A stretch of DNA of 64,000 bases, taken from assembly GCA_018398765.1 (NCBI GenBank), contig JAHBMJ010004082.1, positions 1 to 64,000 of the forward strand. The letters run 5' to 3'. The notes beneath the pieces are model-generated. The model worked only from the letters and a program-made list of their open reading frames with translations. It was not told the origin of the DNA and made no database searches. The DNA is from Chromera velia (lineage: Eukaryota; Sar; Chromeraceae). Made by a program: the position numbers and the translations under genes. Shown piece after piece: positions 1 to 11,679 of this stretch (positions are counted from its first letter, which is position 1; the number at the start of each line of letters is the position of its first letter).

Positions 1-1267
1 CCCCCCCCCCCATCCAAAAGATTTTACACCCCTATGTTCATTACTTCGAAGTGAACCTTAAACCTTAAACCTTAAACCTTTTCCTAGCACTACCATTTTA
101 TCCTTATTTTTTACTTAAGGAAATTTGCCTGAAAAATGGGCCCTCCATTTCCCCCCATTTTTCAGTTAACCTTATAATTTTTGAAACATGTGTCAAATAG
201 TGTTCTAAGTTAGTGTTTAAGAGTCTAGAAGCCTCAAAGTTCTTGAAACACACCTTTTTTTAGCCTCTGAACCTAGCTTTGAACATGTTTTTTGCCATAA
301 AAAATAGGACCCCGTTTTTCAGAAATGGGCTATAATGGGCCTCATTTCCCCTATTTATCCCCCAATATGTTAGGGGACCACTCTAAAAAAAAAATTCAGT
401 GGAAAATATTTTTAAAAAGCGTCAATAATGGCCTGGAAAACTTACTATCAGACCTACGTATTATACATGATTATTGGTAGTATCTAGGCTAGTATCGCAT
501 AGTCAGAACCTATCACACCTACTAAGGTTATATATAGAAGTTCAACTTAGAACTCATAGTTTAAATTTGTAAAAACTTACAGTGCTCAGCGACCGGGTCG
601 ACTGCATGTATCAGAATTTCAAAAATTCAGGAATGAAAAAAGAAATGAAAGAAAGGGGGCAAAGTAGGAGAGGAAAAGGAAACCTTGAAGAAGGAAAGTT
701 TGAAGAAGAGAAGCGGAGGCCTCGGGAGAGACGGAGGAAAGGACAAGGAGAGGAAACGAGGAGAGGAGAGCGATGGAAGAAAGAGAAGAGAAGCAAAGGA
801 AAAGAAAAGCGAGAGAGAGGAGAGCTAACAGGACACGAAAAGAGTGAAAAAAAAAACAAAGGAAAGAAAAACAGAAACGAAGTGATAGAACGACGGACCA
901 GAGACAGAAAAACAAAAGAAATGCAAGAATGAGAGGAAGATGGGCGGATGCGTGGATGGATGAATCACTAAGTAGATACAACAGAAAAAGGGCGGTCTGA
1001 TCTGATCTGCACAGAGGAATGCTCAGCGACTCGGCGGGGAAAGAGAAACCGAGGGCCCGTGACTGTGCAAGGAAAATCTTTTGAACATTCAGGAACATGT
1101 GGAGGAATGCGTGGGCAGGATTGCCAAGGTAAGGTGCAATAAGCAGCGGAAAGGGAAGTGCGCGCAGTTGTGCGTGTGATACAGAGGAGCGCAGCTTGAT
1201 TCGCATTGACGATGTATCTCATGCAGTTGTTTCACACGTTCACACGCATTTGTCCTTCACCCGAGCT
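1..1267. other. No gene seen; AT-rich start, telomere-like repeat, polypurine tract
   Basis: Bases 1-560 are AT-rich and hold no convincing reading frame. At 52-82 the heptamer CCTTAAA is repeated about four times. Bases 630-930 are an almost pure purine tract on the + strand (GAAA, GGAGA units). Its long open frames in both directions are low-complexity by-products, so I call no gene. Bases 930-1267 hold nothing I recognise and probably include the 3' flank of the AlkB-type gene. Confidence 0.6.
52..82. repeat. Short tandem heptamer CCTTAAA
   Basis: About four head-to-tail copies of AACCTTA (CCTTAAA in another register) are visible. The complement TTTAAGG differs by one base from the plant-type telomere repeat TTTAGGG. 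Four copies are too few to call a telomere. Confidence 0.6.
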
Positions 1268-2152
1268 TCACGTTTTGAACGCTCGGATGGTCACGTTGAT
1301 CCGTCTCCCGGGGCATTTCGAGGGGGCTCGCTTCGGTACGCTGTGTTGAAAAAGGGACTGGAAACGCGAACCGCCCATGATCAACAAGCCATTATTCTCG
1401 AGTTCAAACGTCCTCACTTTCTCTTTCTTCTTCTTGTCGCGCACTACAAAATCGCGCCGCCCACCAGCCTCGGCAAAGGTGAACGAATAGATGGGCGACC
1501 CACTCACCATGGAGCTTTCATCGTCAGAGTGCCACCCTATGTAGTGACTGCCGTCCTGATACCAGTTCACCAACACACCGTTCATGTCACAACCCGCATG
1601 GTCTGAAGCAAAGGCACACAGCTTTTTCAGGAAAGGATCTTCTAGGGGAAACGCATCGTGTTTCACACCCGAAAAGAAGTAAGTGCGACCGTATGAGGCC
1701 ACCCACCGCGGGGTCTGAATGCGTTTGCCGTACAGCACAATCTCCCCCAAGTCCTTCGGATGCAACTCCCACAACCGTTCGAAACTAGGGATCTTCAAGT
1801 CTTCGGGGAGGGATCCAACGTCAACCCACGCTTCATTCTCACCAGCACCGAGGAAATGACGCTTCAGGCTAACCGAGTGGGGGGGATTGTCGGGAGAAGC
1901 GTCGGTGACTGCGGTTTTGCCTGCATCGTTTCGGGGTGGTGAGTCTTTTCTTGACGGCTTTTCTGTTTTGGGCTTGTTCTCTTTCAGTACCTTCATGGTA
2001 GAGGGGACAAGAAGGGTTTGCCTGAACCGAGGGCCTTTCATCTCACCCAGAAAAGCGGACAGGGAAACGGTTTGCGACAAAGAGATGAAGTAGACGGCTC
2101 TACGGAAGAAAGTGAGTGCAACAGCAGCTTCAGCGGACACCAGTGACCTCAT
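1268..2152 (-). CDS. AlkB-type 2-oxoglutarate/Fe(II) dioxygenase
   Basis: A single-exon frame of 294 codons from an ATG at 2152 to a TGA at 1268. The C-terminal 150 residues match the AlkB fold, closest in layout to ALKBH2/ALKBH3. The iron ligands are visible as H208-x-D210 (GWHSDDE) and H270 (FQHSVPKR). The 2-oxoglutarate-binding arginines form the RxNxxxR motif at R284-N286-R290. The family removes alkyl groups from DNA or RNA bases by oxidative demethylation; an ALKBH2/3-like nucleic acid repair role is inferred. The first 95 residues are basic, unconserved and could be a targeting or linker segment. A later ATG at residue 38 is an alternative start. The gene is divergent to the candidate at 2903 across a TGCATGCA-rich interval. 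Family assignment is firm, the exact substrate is not. Confidence 0.9.
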   Translation of the reverse strand: MRSLVSAEAAVALTFFRRAVYFISLSQTVSLSAFLGEMKGPRFRQTLLVPSTMKVLKENKPKTEKPSRKDSPPRNDAGKTAVTDASPDNPPHSVSLKRHFLGAGENEAWVDVGSLPEDLKIPSFERLWELHPKDLGEIVLYGKRIQTPRWVASYGRTYFFSGVKHDAFPLEDPFLKKLCAFASDHAGCDMNGVLVNWYQDGSHYIGWHSDDESSMVSGSPIYSFTFAEAGGRRDFVVRDKKKKEKVRTFELENNGLLIMGGSRFQSLFQHSVPKRAPSKCPGRRINVTIRAFKT

Positions 2153-2400
2153 TCACAGCAGTCTCCTGTCTTCTGCTTCTGTGGTGAGACTTCACCTGCT
2201 GTATTAAAATCTGTCCGATTGTAGCAGACCACCAGCTTTCTCCCAACTTGACCTCTCACTCTCATCAGAACCTGGAGCAGTCCGACGAGCAGTGACTGAT
2301 AGTGACTGCTCTTGCTCACGGAAAGACAGCTCACATGATATATAGTAGGTTTCGTTTTCTGTGCTGAGGAGTGACAAAGTTTACATCTGTCAGACAGAGT

Positions 2401-2525
2401 GCGCGAGAGAGTGCGCGCGCTCTCGCGCGAATGCAACACATGCATCATATGCTTAAGTGCATGCATGCAACACAACACGCGCGTGCGCGTGCATGCATGA
2501 TGCAAACTCAAAGCATGCATGCAAC
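2401..2525. promoter_or_regulatory. TGCATGCA cluster and GC-rich palindrome, probable divergent promoter
   Basis: Three TGCATGCA-type sites lie at 2458-2470, 2490-2500 and 2512-2524. Just before them, 2401-2428 is an inverted repeat with 9-bp arms (GCGCGAGAG ... CTCTCGCGC). The cluster is 250-370 bp upstream of the AlkB-type start on the - strand and about 400 bp upstream of the candidate at 2903 on the + strand. TGCATGCA is a known ApiAP2 binding motif in Plasmodium and a promoter element in Toxoplasma. Its use here is inferred from position only. Confidence 0.5.
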
Positions 2526-2902
2526 ACAATACGTGCAGCTACGTACGGTATATATTCGAGGCCTTAATTCAAGCGACTCCATGCACCAATGGCGGCTCCC
2601 AAAGAAGGATCGATGAAATGGATCGAGGCTGATCACCCTGCATGAATCTGCACGATGCTTTGATATACGGGCACCGCTTCGAACTTTGTGAGTGTTGCAT
2701 GCGATATGGAACTCACCCAATATATTAATACATCGAATTCTCTCACTTTGCAACACCAGGTTGTCTTGCAACAGTTCTCAGATCAGACTGGATCGAAAAC
2801 TCCGGTGTTGGAGGCCGAGGGCCCAGAAGTCTGGCTTCGTATTTCTCCTGATCGAACACATCGATCCGTTCTCGATCAGCCATCGATCAGCCAGACGAAG
2901 CA

Positions 2903-3743
2903 ATGAGGCTGACAGCAATCAGCCTCGTGTGGGTCTGCTTGACTGCGCAGTTCTGGAAATCTGAAGCACAGGAGCTCCTGCCTGGGGTAAGCTTTGCACG
3001 ACAAGGAGGTGTTTTCAGGGGCGGAGTCCCGGCACTCGAAAGTACTCGACAGCCTTTCCACATCTCAAAACTAAGTGGCGGGGAAAACTAGACTCTGTGG
3101 ACGCTTGAACCTCTGCAGAGTATACCAGATCCCCGCATTCACGTGGAAATTGGAGAACGCAATCCGGTCCCGTTTCCCGTAATCAACATTCACTCAGAGT
3201 TGGAGGTCTGAAGCCTTTTCCTCCCTGAAAATGGAAGCCTGCCAGTGTTGGCGCTTAAAAAGTGCTTCTGTTCCGGAACCTTGCAGGCTGGGAATGAGAT
3301 GCCGAAGGGTCCGTAAATTTCTTGGACTGGCTTGACTGTGGCGAGGTCGCGTTCGACGTGGCAGCTGGACGTGTTTGCAGAGATCGAAATGCAGCAGCTC
3401 AGGAGGGTGAAGGATGATCTTCGTTTCAAGGTCCGCAACCGCTCTTTCTTCTCGATGGCAGCCTTCATTCAATGTGTCAATTTGAGATTTAAAGCCGATT
3501 TGTGCCGACGATCTCGAGAGCTTTCTGCAGAGGTTGTCTGCTGCCCTTCTGGAGAGGGCGGTGCTCAAAAACAGTCAGTCAAAGAATTTCTCTCGGCATC
3601 CCGTTGTAGCTTATGTCCAGGGCTCACAAAACTGACACATGGGTGACGCAGTGGCCAACGCGAAGTCCGAGCTGGAGGACAATGGGTACGAGGCTCTCAG
3701 AAGGATGAGGACTCTCTATTCTCTCGCCGACTTCCAGAGAGAG
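2903..3743 (+). CDS. Candidate small secreted protein, exon chain uncertain
   Basis: An ATG at 2903 opens a 28-codon stretch that looks like a signal peptide: a basic start (MRL), a hydrophobic core (AISLVWVCLTA) and a plausible cleavage near SEA. It ends at a good donor (GGG|GTAAGC, 2987). Downstream there are several short stretches that look coded and are bounded by AG/GT: around 3119-3208, around 3380-3440 (an alpha-helical segment with EIEMQQLRR) and a last piece at 3639-3743 ending in TGA (LYSLADFQRE). I could not find one set of junctions that keeps phase through all of them. The call is therefore a hint of a gene, not a model. Function unknown. Confidence 0.28.
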
Positions 3744-5609
3744 TGAGTCTTGGTCCTGTGGAATCCAGTCGAAATTTTGAAGGACAGTGACTTCATGCAT
3801 GGTGATTTCGACTGCATGATGCAGGATGCAAGGAAAAGACTGAGAGTTTCACATATTTCTTTGTCAAGGTGACTTGCACAGAGCTGCACGAGATATTGCA
3901 CGTTCAATATTGAAAAAAGAACCCACCGTGACAAAATGTAAACAAAGGACCGATTAAAACCGCCTTTTTCTAAAACTGTTCATTATTCTACAGTGTATGA
4001 CTTTTGTATGCTAGTTTGCATGATTCTGAATCTGAAGTTTTGAAACCATATAATAGCATATATATATGTTAGAGTCTAGGTTAGAGTCTAAATTCTGAAG
4101 TTTAGGTTTTGTGGTTTCTGTAATATGTATATTAATGTACTTTTTTTAAGATCGTTTTTTAAGCTGGTTAAGTTTTATATTATTAACTTTTTAAAAATTT
4201 ACTTTTGATTCTGAAATTTTAAAACTATGCATATGTGTTGGTCCACTGTTGGAGTCGATCCAAATGAATTTTTTGGTGAAAATCAGTGAGCCAACTTTTT
4301 TGGCTCTAGACGTATATGCCCAAGTATATGCAATCTACATAAGTTCATCATGTAAAATAATTTTAATTGATTAGTTATAGTTAAGTTAAAGGATGCATAA
4401 ACCCAGTTGCATGGAGCACTATAAGCTAGACTATACGCTCTTTAATTATCATCATCATCATAGTGCTCATGACATCATTTGATTTTAATTATTATTTTTT
4501 TAATATTAGTAAATGCCTTTTCATTACAAATAAATTTAAAAATAAAGTTCCAGTTGAAATTATTTAACAAAAACGTTTGAAAGATTCTTGTAAACATCTA
4601 AACTAGCATTTAGACGATCGTACATGCCATATATGTTAGTACCACCACGATGGTGTGTACATTGAGTTATTTAGCATAATTTGGCATAAACAAAAATAAT
4701 CTTCTATCACTTCCGAGTCCATCTATAGGGTTTTATATATCATATTGGGGCCCGGCCCTATCAGAAGCAGTTGAACAGTGTAACTTGAGCTTCAACTGTT
4801 GAACGATCTTCATACGCTCTAATGTTCCTCGCGCAACGTGCAGTGTTGTTCATGTGTCACCACTGTCACGCAGTCGATCGGCTTCAATATGTCTCGCCTT
4901 CATGATGTTCGCCCTCGTGTTCGCCTGAGGCGCTATTGATTTCAACTTCATGATTTGGCCTGTCGGTTTCTGACGTGCTGTGCCGCTCTCCATCACAGGA
5001 AAGCAGGATAGACTGCAAGATTCCTCACTTGTCTGGCCTGGTCGGCCAGCTGTACAAGAGTCCAACCTGTCCCTGTATTGGATTTTCGTCGTCTTTTCCC
5101 CCTCCATCCACGCACATGCAAGTACTTTCATATGCAAACAAAACAAAACACACATGCCCGTTTGCGAGCGGAGGGCTTCTCAGAAGACCTTTGGAAAATG
5201 TCTTTCCCACGGAGTGCTCTCTCCATACATAGACAAAAGGAAGTGACACGCTCCGTTGCACGTCCCACCCCGGCGCGCCTCTTTCCTGTTTACTTCCTTC
5301 TTCCCATCCTCCCTCCCTTTCTTTTTTGCTTCTTCCCCTTTCCCGTTTGAGTGACAAGGATGGATGGATTCCGGGTTGGACATGGGAACACGGGTAGGGT
5401 CGTCTCATGCTTCAGTCTTCTGTCTCTCGACAGATTGCATGGGAAAAAACCGCTTGGGTGCATGCATTCAAAACGTTCATAAGTCTCGATCAAAGAGAAG
5501 ACGGACCAGTGCAAAGACCTGGAAGACGCCTGATCAGTGTCAGAACCCAACGTACACAGAAACGGATTTTGGAACGGAAAGAATCGGCAACGGGGGATCA
5601 TGACGTCGC
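3744..5609. other. No gene seen; AT-rich island
   Basis: Bases 3950-4750 are strongly AT-rich, with runs of T and A and short TATATA stretches, and contrast sharply with the GC-balanced gene blocks on both sides. Bases 4750-5609 return to mixed composition with a pyrimidine-rich patch at 5270-5350. All open frames here are short and of biased composition. Confidence 0.5.
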
Positions 5610-6764
5610 TCACTGGTAGCGTCCACGAGCGAAGCCATGTGCACCCACTGCCGGCTGGGTAAAAGCCCACCCTGGCACGTAGGCGCCTCCCCAAGTACCT
5701 GCGGGGGCGGCCGAGGCATGGGCGGGAGTCGGGGGGTAGGCGAACATGGGACGTTGCACACTGCCACCCATGTACATACCCACCCCTGGGGCGTTGACAG
5801 ACAAACCGTTGGCGTACGTCTGGGTTGCTGTAGGAATCTGTGGGACGGGATGGGCCGGAAGCACGGCCGGTGGCACGCTCACTGTAGTGGGTGCGGTGGT
5901 CTGCAGGGGAAACGGCCCTGGGGCGGGCGCTCCATGAAAAACTGATGGCTTCACCGCGGGAGGCACGGTCACACCCCCTGCATTCCCCCCCACAGAAGCT
6001 GACAGCACGGGTGCATCTCCTGTCGGACTGGCAACGATAAGGTTGAAGTGCAGGTTGGAGGTGAGGTTCCATTCGTCTTCATTGGCCCACGCGGGGTTCC
6101 TGGAGATCGAACAATTCCAGCCCGCAGCCTTGCAGTGAGACACCACCAGGCCTCTCTCTGGAGGGAAGTAGGTGGAGAACACAGCACCATACTTTGTCTT
6201 TGCAAGACAGTTCATGATGATCTGTCTCCATATCTGCTCTCCCTCTTTGCCACCTGCGACTGTTGTCACCTCCGGATTCAAGCCCACGGTAAAGTCGGCA
6301 TCTGGAAGCTTGTGTGCTTCCTTGCAAAGATCTGCCTGATCGAATTTGATGTCGACTTGGGGGGAAGCATTACAGAAAGGAACCATAGAGGCGTGGAAAT
6401 GGTTCGAAAGGTCAGTACCGTGCAAAAGAAGTTTCGCAGGTTGCGGACAACGGGGCAAAACCTTTGCCACCATCACCTCTGCAAATCCATCCGCTTCCTC
6501 AAACGAACCGCAAAAGGGGAACGAAACAGTCAGAACACCTTTCCAGTTCTTTTTGAACTCAGGACTTTCGACAAAATCGAACAGCTGAGGCTGGCTGCTC
6601 AAAAACTCCCAGAGCCCCTTCCGACCAGTCGACCGCTGTTGCATGACGAAATTGGTATTGACCGGAGGGGAGCTGCCTTGCCACTGGGTCGGAAGACTCG
6701 AGGACACAGGGGCAAAAGTAGTGGGAGCGGCATACCATCCGCTTTGCGCAGGTGTTGCAAACAT
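5610..6764 (-). CDS. Protein of unknown function, alpha/beta core plus Pro/Ala/Gly-rich tail
   Basis: A single open frame from an ATG at 6764 to a stop at 5610, 384 residues. The frame is open a little further upstream but without another ATG. After a short low-complexity start, residues of about 45-230 look like an alternating alpha/beta domain: hydrophobic strands such as KLLLHGTDLS, DFTVGLNPEV and YGAVFSTYFP alternate with amphipathic helices. The layout recalls a Rossmann-like, perhaps methyltransferase-like fold, but I see no clear SAM-binding glycine motif, so this is a guess. Residues of about 240-384 are rich in Pro, Ala, Gly, Val and Thr, as in a disordered tail. No intron is needed. 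A TGCATGCA site lies about 650 bp upstream. Confidence 0.7.
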   Translation of the reverse strand: MFATPAQSGWYAAPTTFAPVSSSLPTQWQGSSPPVNTNFVMQQRSTGRKGLWEFLSSQPQLFDFVESPEFKKNWKGVLTVSFPFCGSFEEADGFAEVMVAKVLPRCPQPAKLLLHGTDLSNHFHASMVPFCNASPQVDIKFDQADLCKEAHKLPDADFTVGLNPEVTTVAGGKEGEQIWRQIIMNCLAKTKYGAVFSTYFPPERGLVVSHCKAAGWNCSISRNPAWANEDEWNLTSNLHFNLIVASPTGDAPVLSASVGGNAGGVTVPPAVKPSVFHGAPAPGPFPLQTTAPTTVSVPPAVLPAHPVPQIPTATQTYANGLSVNAPGVGMYMGGSVQRPMFAYPPTPAHASAAPAGTWGGAYVPGWAFTQPAVGAHGFARGRYQ

Positions 6765-8538
6765 GTTGTGCGTCTGACCTACAGGGTGCTCGCGAAACAA
6801 CAGAACGCAAAGGAACGTTGCGAATCTGCTAGACCAAAGGGCTGTAGCACATTAAGACCTCTGTGTCTGTAGTTTCCTATTGCAAACGGGCACTGTCACT
6901 TCGAACCTGCCGTGAAAAATGTCACTCCATGGCAAAATTTTAGGACGACTTGCTTGGGATCATTGGGTGAGGTCAGAATCTTCAAATACAAATTGAAGTG
7001 AACAGCTCAGTCTGCATCATTGTGCATACAAAACCGTCTATATATCTACTCGGAGGGCAGCTCGGCCTTGGGGAGAGGCCCCAGGAGCAAAAAATTCACA
7101 TAAGGCTTGGGCCCCCGATCCGGGCCGGCGCACGCTCGCCCCAGCGCGGCGCCTGCATGCGAGGCCGGGGACCGACCGGATTTGTTTCGCGTCAAATTCG
7201 CGATCCGGCCGATCGAGGCACTCGATCACCAAAACAGGGGGGGTCGGGGAGGTGCCGTGGCCCCCGAGCCATGGTTTCTGTAGCCCAAACCGAAAGGAAA
7301 AAAGTAAAGGTGAGCCCCGCCCCCTACACCGAATTTCGCATGCGCGCCACTTACGTACTTCCTCACATTTCGGGTCGCAAACACCTTACGGGACTACGCA
7401 GTAAAAATTTTATGCATGCATGATTGAAATGATTGAATTCGACCGCCTCTGAGGTCTGAATTCAGATGCGGTCTGAATTCAGATGCGCTATCAGATGCGC
7501 TGTTCGACAGCTTTGTCAGACTTTGTAATGTGGGTGAGCAGATGAGGGAAATCTTCAACTTAATGACGGACGTGGGTGGGACAGTGAGTGAGAGCTGGGT
7601 GAAAACACTACTCTTCAAACGCCGTCTCTGCGCGTCTCAATCTGTCTGTTGTGAGTTTTATATTGTTTCCGGACTAAGCAGATCTGCCCTTTGGTTAGGT
7701 CTCCACCTGTCCTGCTCCAAAGAAAGGTGAGTGGTCAATCTGTTCCTGTCTTCGTATTCCTCTTGTTTATTTGACTCCATAAATGAAAGGGAGACAGTCA
7801 GAGACAATCTGCTAGCAAGCGTATGCGACTCTCTACCGCGAGCGAGCTGCTGAACCCGGGCGCCTATGGCTTTCCTCTAGCTCTATTCACCCTGTTTGAG
7901 CCTGCCATGCAATATATATGATTTTCTGTCTGTACTGACTTTGGGCTGTGAATCCTTGTGTCTTTGAGTAAATGGGTGAATGAGTAGGCGTGTTAGGTTT
8001 CCGTGTCCGTCTACATGTCTGTCTTAAAGTATCCCCCCGTTGCTGTCCATGATACTCGTTTCGATGCACGATGCCCCTGTAGACAAATTTTTCCGGTATT
8101 TATGTGCGTGGATATCAGTCTGTGATGTGGTTTTATCTTCGTGTGCTCTGTCCGGCTTTCTCCGTTCCACATTTTTCTGTGTCCCTTTGGCTATGTGTGT
8201 ATTGAAATTCATCTCCTTTGAGTGACCGGGTGTTGATTGAGTGCAGCAGTGCTGAGACTCTGAGGAGAAGCACAAGGGCGAAAGACTGGCTGACTGACTA
8301 CCTGCCTGACTGACTGACCCACTAATTGACTAGCAGCGACAGACAGTCATAGTAACTGACTATTTGTCTGTCTTCTAGGTCTGTCTTGCTGTCTGTAAAA
8401 AAATTTCCCTCGCCTGGAATGAAAATATGGCCTGTTTGTCTGCCTGCCCACCTGCTCGCCTACCTACTTATCTGTCTGCTTCTCCGTATGTTTGTCTGTA
8501 TGATATTGTATATAGGTGTATGCGTATGTGTATGAGGC
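6765..8538. other. No gene seen; GC-rich patch and TGCATGCA site upstream of the unknown gene
   Basis: Bases 7060-7330 are unusually GC-rich, with GATCCGG/CCGGATC-type palindromic words and a TGCATGC at 7154. A TGCATGCATG sits at 7412-7421. Short direct repeats of GAATTCAGATGCG occur at 7458-7502. This may be the promoter region of the gene at 5610-6764. Bases 7500-8538 are pyrimidine-leaning with many CTGT/CTGA words and no supported gene. Confidence 0.4.
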
Positions 8539-8544
8539 CAGGAG
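8539..8544. repeat. Target-site duplication of the copia element, left copy
   Basis: CAGGAG directly abuts the left LTR; the same six bases abut the right LTR at 19223-19228. This fixes the outer limits of the insertion. Confidence 0.75.
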
Positions 8545-8936
8545 GATCGAAGTTTATGTCCCGTCCAGTCTAGTTTGGTCTACTGGCTCCCTTCCGTCCT
8601 GTACGGTCTATTACAACATATTACTGCTAGGTGAGACAATAAGTTCAGTCAGTCAGTACTTCAGTCCGGTACCTACAGGACACTAAGTCTGACAATTCAC
8701 CATTTCCACTCCTGGTACTTCTGAATATTTCTTTTCGATCCAAGTCTCTTTCATTTATTTTTCTGCATGCATGTGAAGAATTACTTTTTGAGTTCAATTG
8801 CACGTTTTGCATTTTGCTCTCAGTCGCTCGCATTCGCGCACGGTCAGTGATATGCACTTCCTGACCGGGTCTGACTTTACTGCGTATGGTGGTGGGATAT
8901 TCCAAGGTCGGCGCTGCAAGGGCCGAACTTTGGACA
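8545..8936 (-). repeat. 3' LTR of the copia element
   Basis: This 392-bp copy pairs with 18831-19222. On the - strand it starts with TGTCC. The purine-rich tract at 8937-8949 (GGGATAGGGAGAA on the - strand) directly precedes it and is the expected plus-strand primer site. Confidence 0.9.
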
Positions 8937-11036
8937 TTCTCCCTATCCCGTCGACTCGCGTTAAATTTCTCAATCAATCGATCGGGATTTTACTTCTGTC
9001 AGTCAGTGTTTCGGTCGGTTGGTCAGTTAGTCAGTCAGTCAGTCAGTCAGTCAGTCCTTCAATCCTTCACTCTGTCAGTCGTTCTCGGTCCTTCACTTAC
9101 TTCATTCCTTTATTTATTTCATTCCTTCACTCACTTGAGTTGTTCTGTCCTTCACTCACTTCATTCCTTCACTTTATCAGTTGTTCGTCTTTTACTCACT
9201 TCATTCCTTCACTTTGTCAGTTGTTCTATCCTTCACTCACTTCATTTCTTCACCCACTTTATTCCTTCACTCTGTCAGTCCTTCAATTTGTTTTCTTCCT
9301 TCTATTCTTTCCTTCATATGGTCAGTCAGTCAGTCGTTCAGTCAGTTGATCCTCTTTTTTTCTTTCTTATCTCTTCAAGCTTCCTTTCAAGACTTCCACT
9401 TTCCGAGTGGGCCCCCTCTTCCAGTTTTGTTCTATCCATTTACTTGATTTTCTCTTGGTATATCTTTCGTTCTCTTCTCTTTTTCTATTTCCCTCTCTCT
9501 CTCTCTCTCCCTTTCTTTCTTTCTTTCTGTCTGTCTGTCTTTCTTTCTGTCTGTCTTTCTTTCTTTCTTTCTTTCTTTTTTCTTTTCTTTCTTTCTTTTC
9601 TCACTTCTGTCTCTCTGTCACCTGCAAGAACACCGAGTAGCTGCCAGCGTTCTCGTTCCCCCTTGTTCGAGTAGGTGACTTCCACGCCTTTGTTTTTCCC
9701 TCTTTTTTTCTTCTTCCAGCTCTGTTTTCTTTCTTTTTTTCTTTTTCAGTCTCTTTTGACCTCTTTTTTTTTTTTTTTTCATGTTCAGAGATTCAGTTCT
9801 CCCCATCGCTTCCCGTGTCCGTGATTCAGAACTCATCCTGTTATAAAGCTTGACTGTGGCTTCGCAGTGACTGTTCAACCTGCCCTCGTTAGGTTAGCGT
9901 TGCCATCACTCCCCCTCTAGGTCCTGCTCACATTCACTTCTTCTCGGGGTTGCTGTCTCTCCATGTCTACTTTGTGTACGAGATTGCCTACCTGTGTGTA
10001 TCTGGTTGTGCTTGTTTTTCCTTTTTATCTCTTTCCCCTCTTTCGTTCTTTTTGCATTTGCTTCCTGGCTCTTTTCTTTCTCCGTGTGATTGCCTTACTT
10101 ATCTTGTCTATGAGTATGTGTTTCGCCTTTGGATTTTGCTCTTTCCTCTTTTTTTGTTCATTTCTTCCTCCTTGCTCATTTGTATCTTCTTTTTATTTGT
10201 TTTGTTGTTTTTTTCCTTTATCTTTTTCTTTTCATCCCTCTTCTTGTTCTATTTTTTTTTTTTCTTCGTTTTCTCTTCCACCTCTTGCTCTCTAAGACTT
10301 TCTTTCTTTTCTTTCTCCTCTTTGGCCTTTCCCTCTCTCTTCTTCTTCTTCTTCTTCTCTTTTTTTTTTTTTCGTTAACATCTTCTAATGTCTGAGGCTT
10401 TCCTTCTGGTTGTCTGACTAATCCCTTTCTTTTTTTTTTCATTTTATATCTGCAGATGTTCGAGGCACTTCCTCTTGTTAATTGACTAGTCTGACTTTCT
10501 TTCTTTCGTTGCCTTATCCCTTCCTTCCCTTGTCTTTCAGAGCTGCCTGTCGCTCTTCTCAAATTCATTCCCCATCCTGTTCCCCTTGTCTCCCGCTTTC
10601 CTGTCTCCCGATCCCCCAGTTTGCTGAGCAGAAACATTCATTCAGGCGTGTCGTTCAGCAACAAACAAGAAGGGGATCAGGTGACTTCCATTTGAATCTG
10701 AGCATGGATACCGTTTGATTTATCAATCTTTTCCGTTCACACACAGACTGAGATGGGATAGAGATTGAGAGAGATAAGAAAATGAACAAAAAAAGGGTTC
10801 AGAGGAGGGAGAGAGATGGATTTTGAATGAGACGCAGTCGCACGTTCAAGTGGAGTCGAGATGCACGCCGTTACTTCCGTGCATGTCGGAGGAGAGAGGT
10901 ACAGAGGAGAGTTAGGGCAGTGGTCCAGTGTTCAACAGCAGCTGCATATTGCCTCCATTTGTTCAGATTCCTTTCTTAATGCACAGTATCCCTCATCCCT
11001 ATTCTTTTCTCCCTTCTTTCCCATTCCTCTTCCTTA

Positions 11037-11546
11037 CTACCAAATCGGTTTGGTCAGCCAGTTGGCTTGGTTCAACTCACGAGGTGTCCACACGACGTCC
11101 CTCAGCATGTCCACCCCCATCCTTCTCATCCCCTGGATCACATAGTCGAGCTCTTTCTGCAGCTCTGGCTCGGCTGTGCACTTGCTAAACCGCAGGCTGT
11201 CATAGACACCTTTCGAGTCCAGATAGAAACGGACCCTTGGGAATTTGCCCGTCAATTCGTCTATGAGGTAGCATGGTCGCCACGCTTCCCTCACTGTCTG
11301 TTTGAGGGCTTCCATCTCTGCTGAGTACAGGTGGTTATGGAGTTTTGTTGACCTTGCTGTCTTGAACAGCACTGGGTTCCATTCGTCCCCCTTCTCGTGG
11401 TTCCACGTTTCGTCCCCCCAAAACCCTACAGTCCCCTTCCTGACCTCTTTCGTCTTCGGCTTCCTAGAGGCATCGGAATAGAAATGGACTGCTCTGCCTT
11501 CTGGGAGGAGCGGGCGGATTTCGATTCTCTCCTTCTCCTGCTGCAT
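11037..11546 (-). mobile_element. RNase H region of the copia element
   Basis: The reading shows the copia RNase H pattern: FYSDAS near the start, SAEMEAL in the middle, YLDSKGVYDSL after it and a C-terminal NWLTKP. These carry the acidic residues that normally bind metal. It is part of the fossil element at 8545-19222. Confidence 0.88.
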
Positions 11547-11679
11547 TCTAGAGATGACAAGGCCTGCGTTTCACAGGTGTCTGCATGTAGGGTTGCGGGT
11601 GAATCGCTGCAATTCATCATAGAAGACTCTGCGCTTCCAAAAGAATGATGCAGCTCACCCTAGAATTCCACATGCTGCC

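Noticed and set aside
582-932. Lys/Arg/Glu-rich open frame of 116 codons with long frames opposite
   Set aside because: It follows from the purine tract alone: few stop codons can occur and there is no domain-like pattern.
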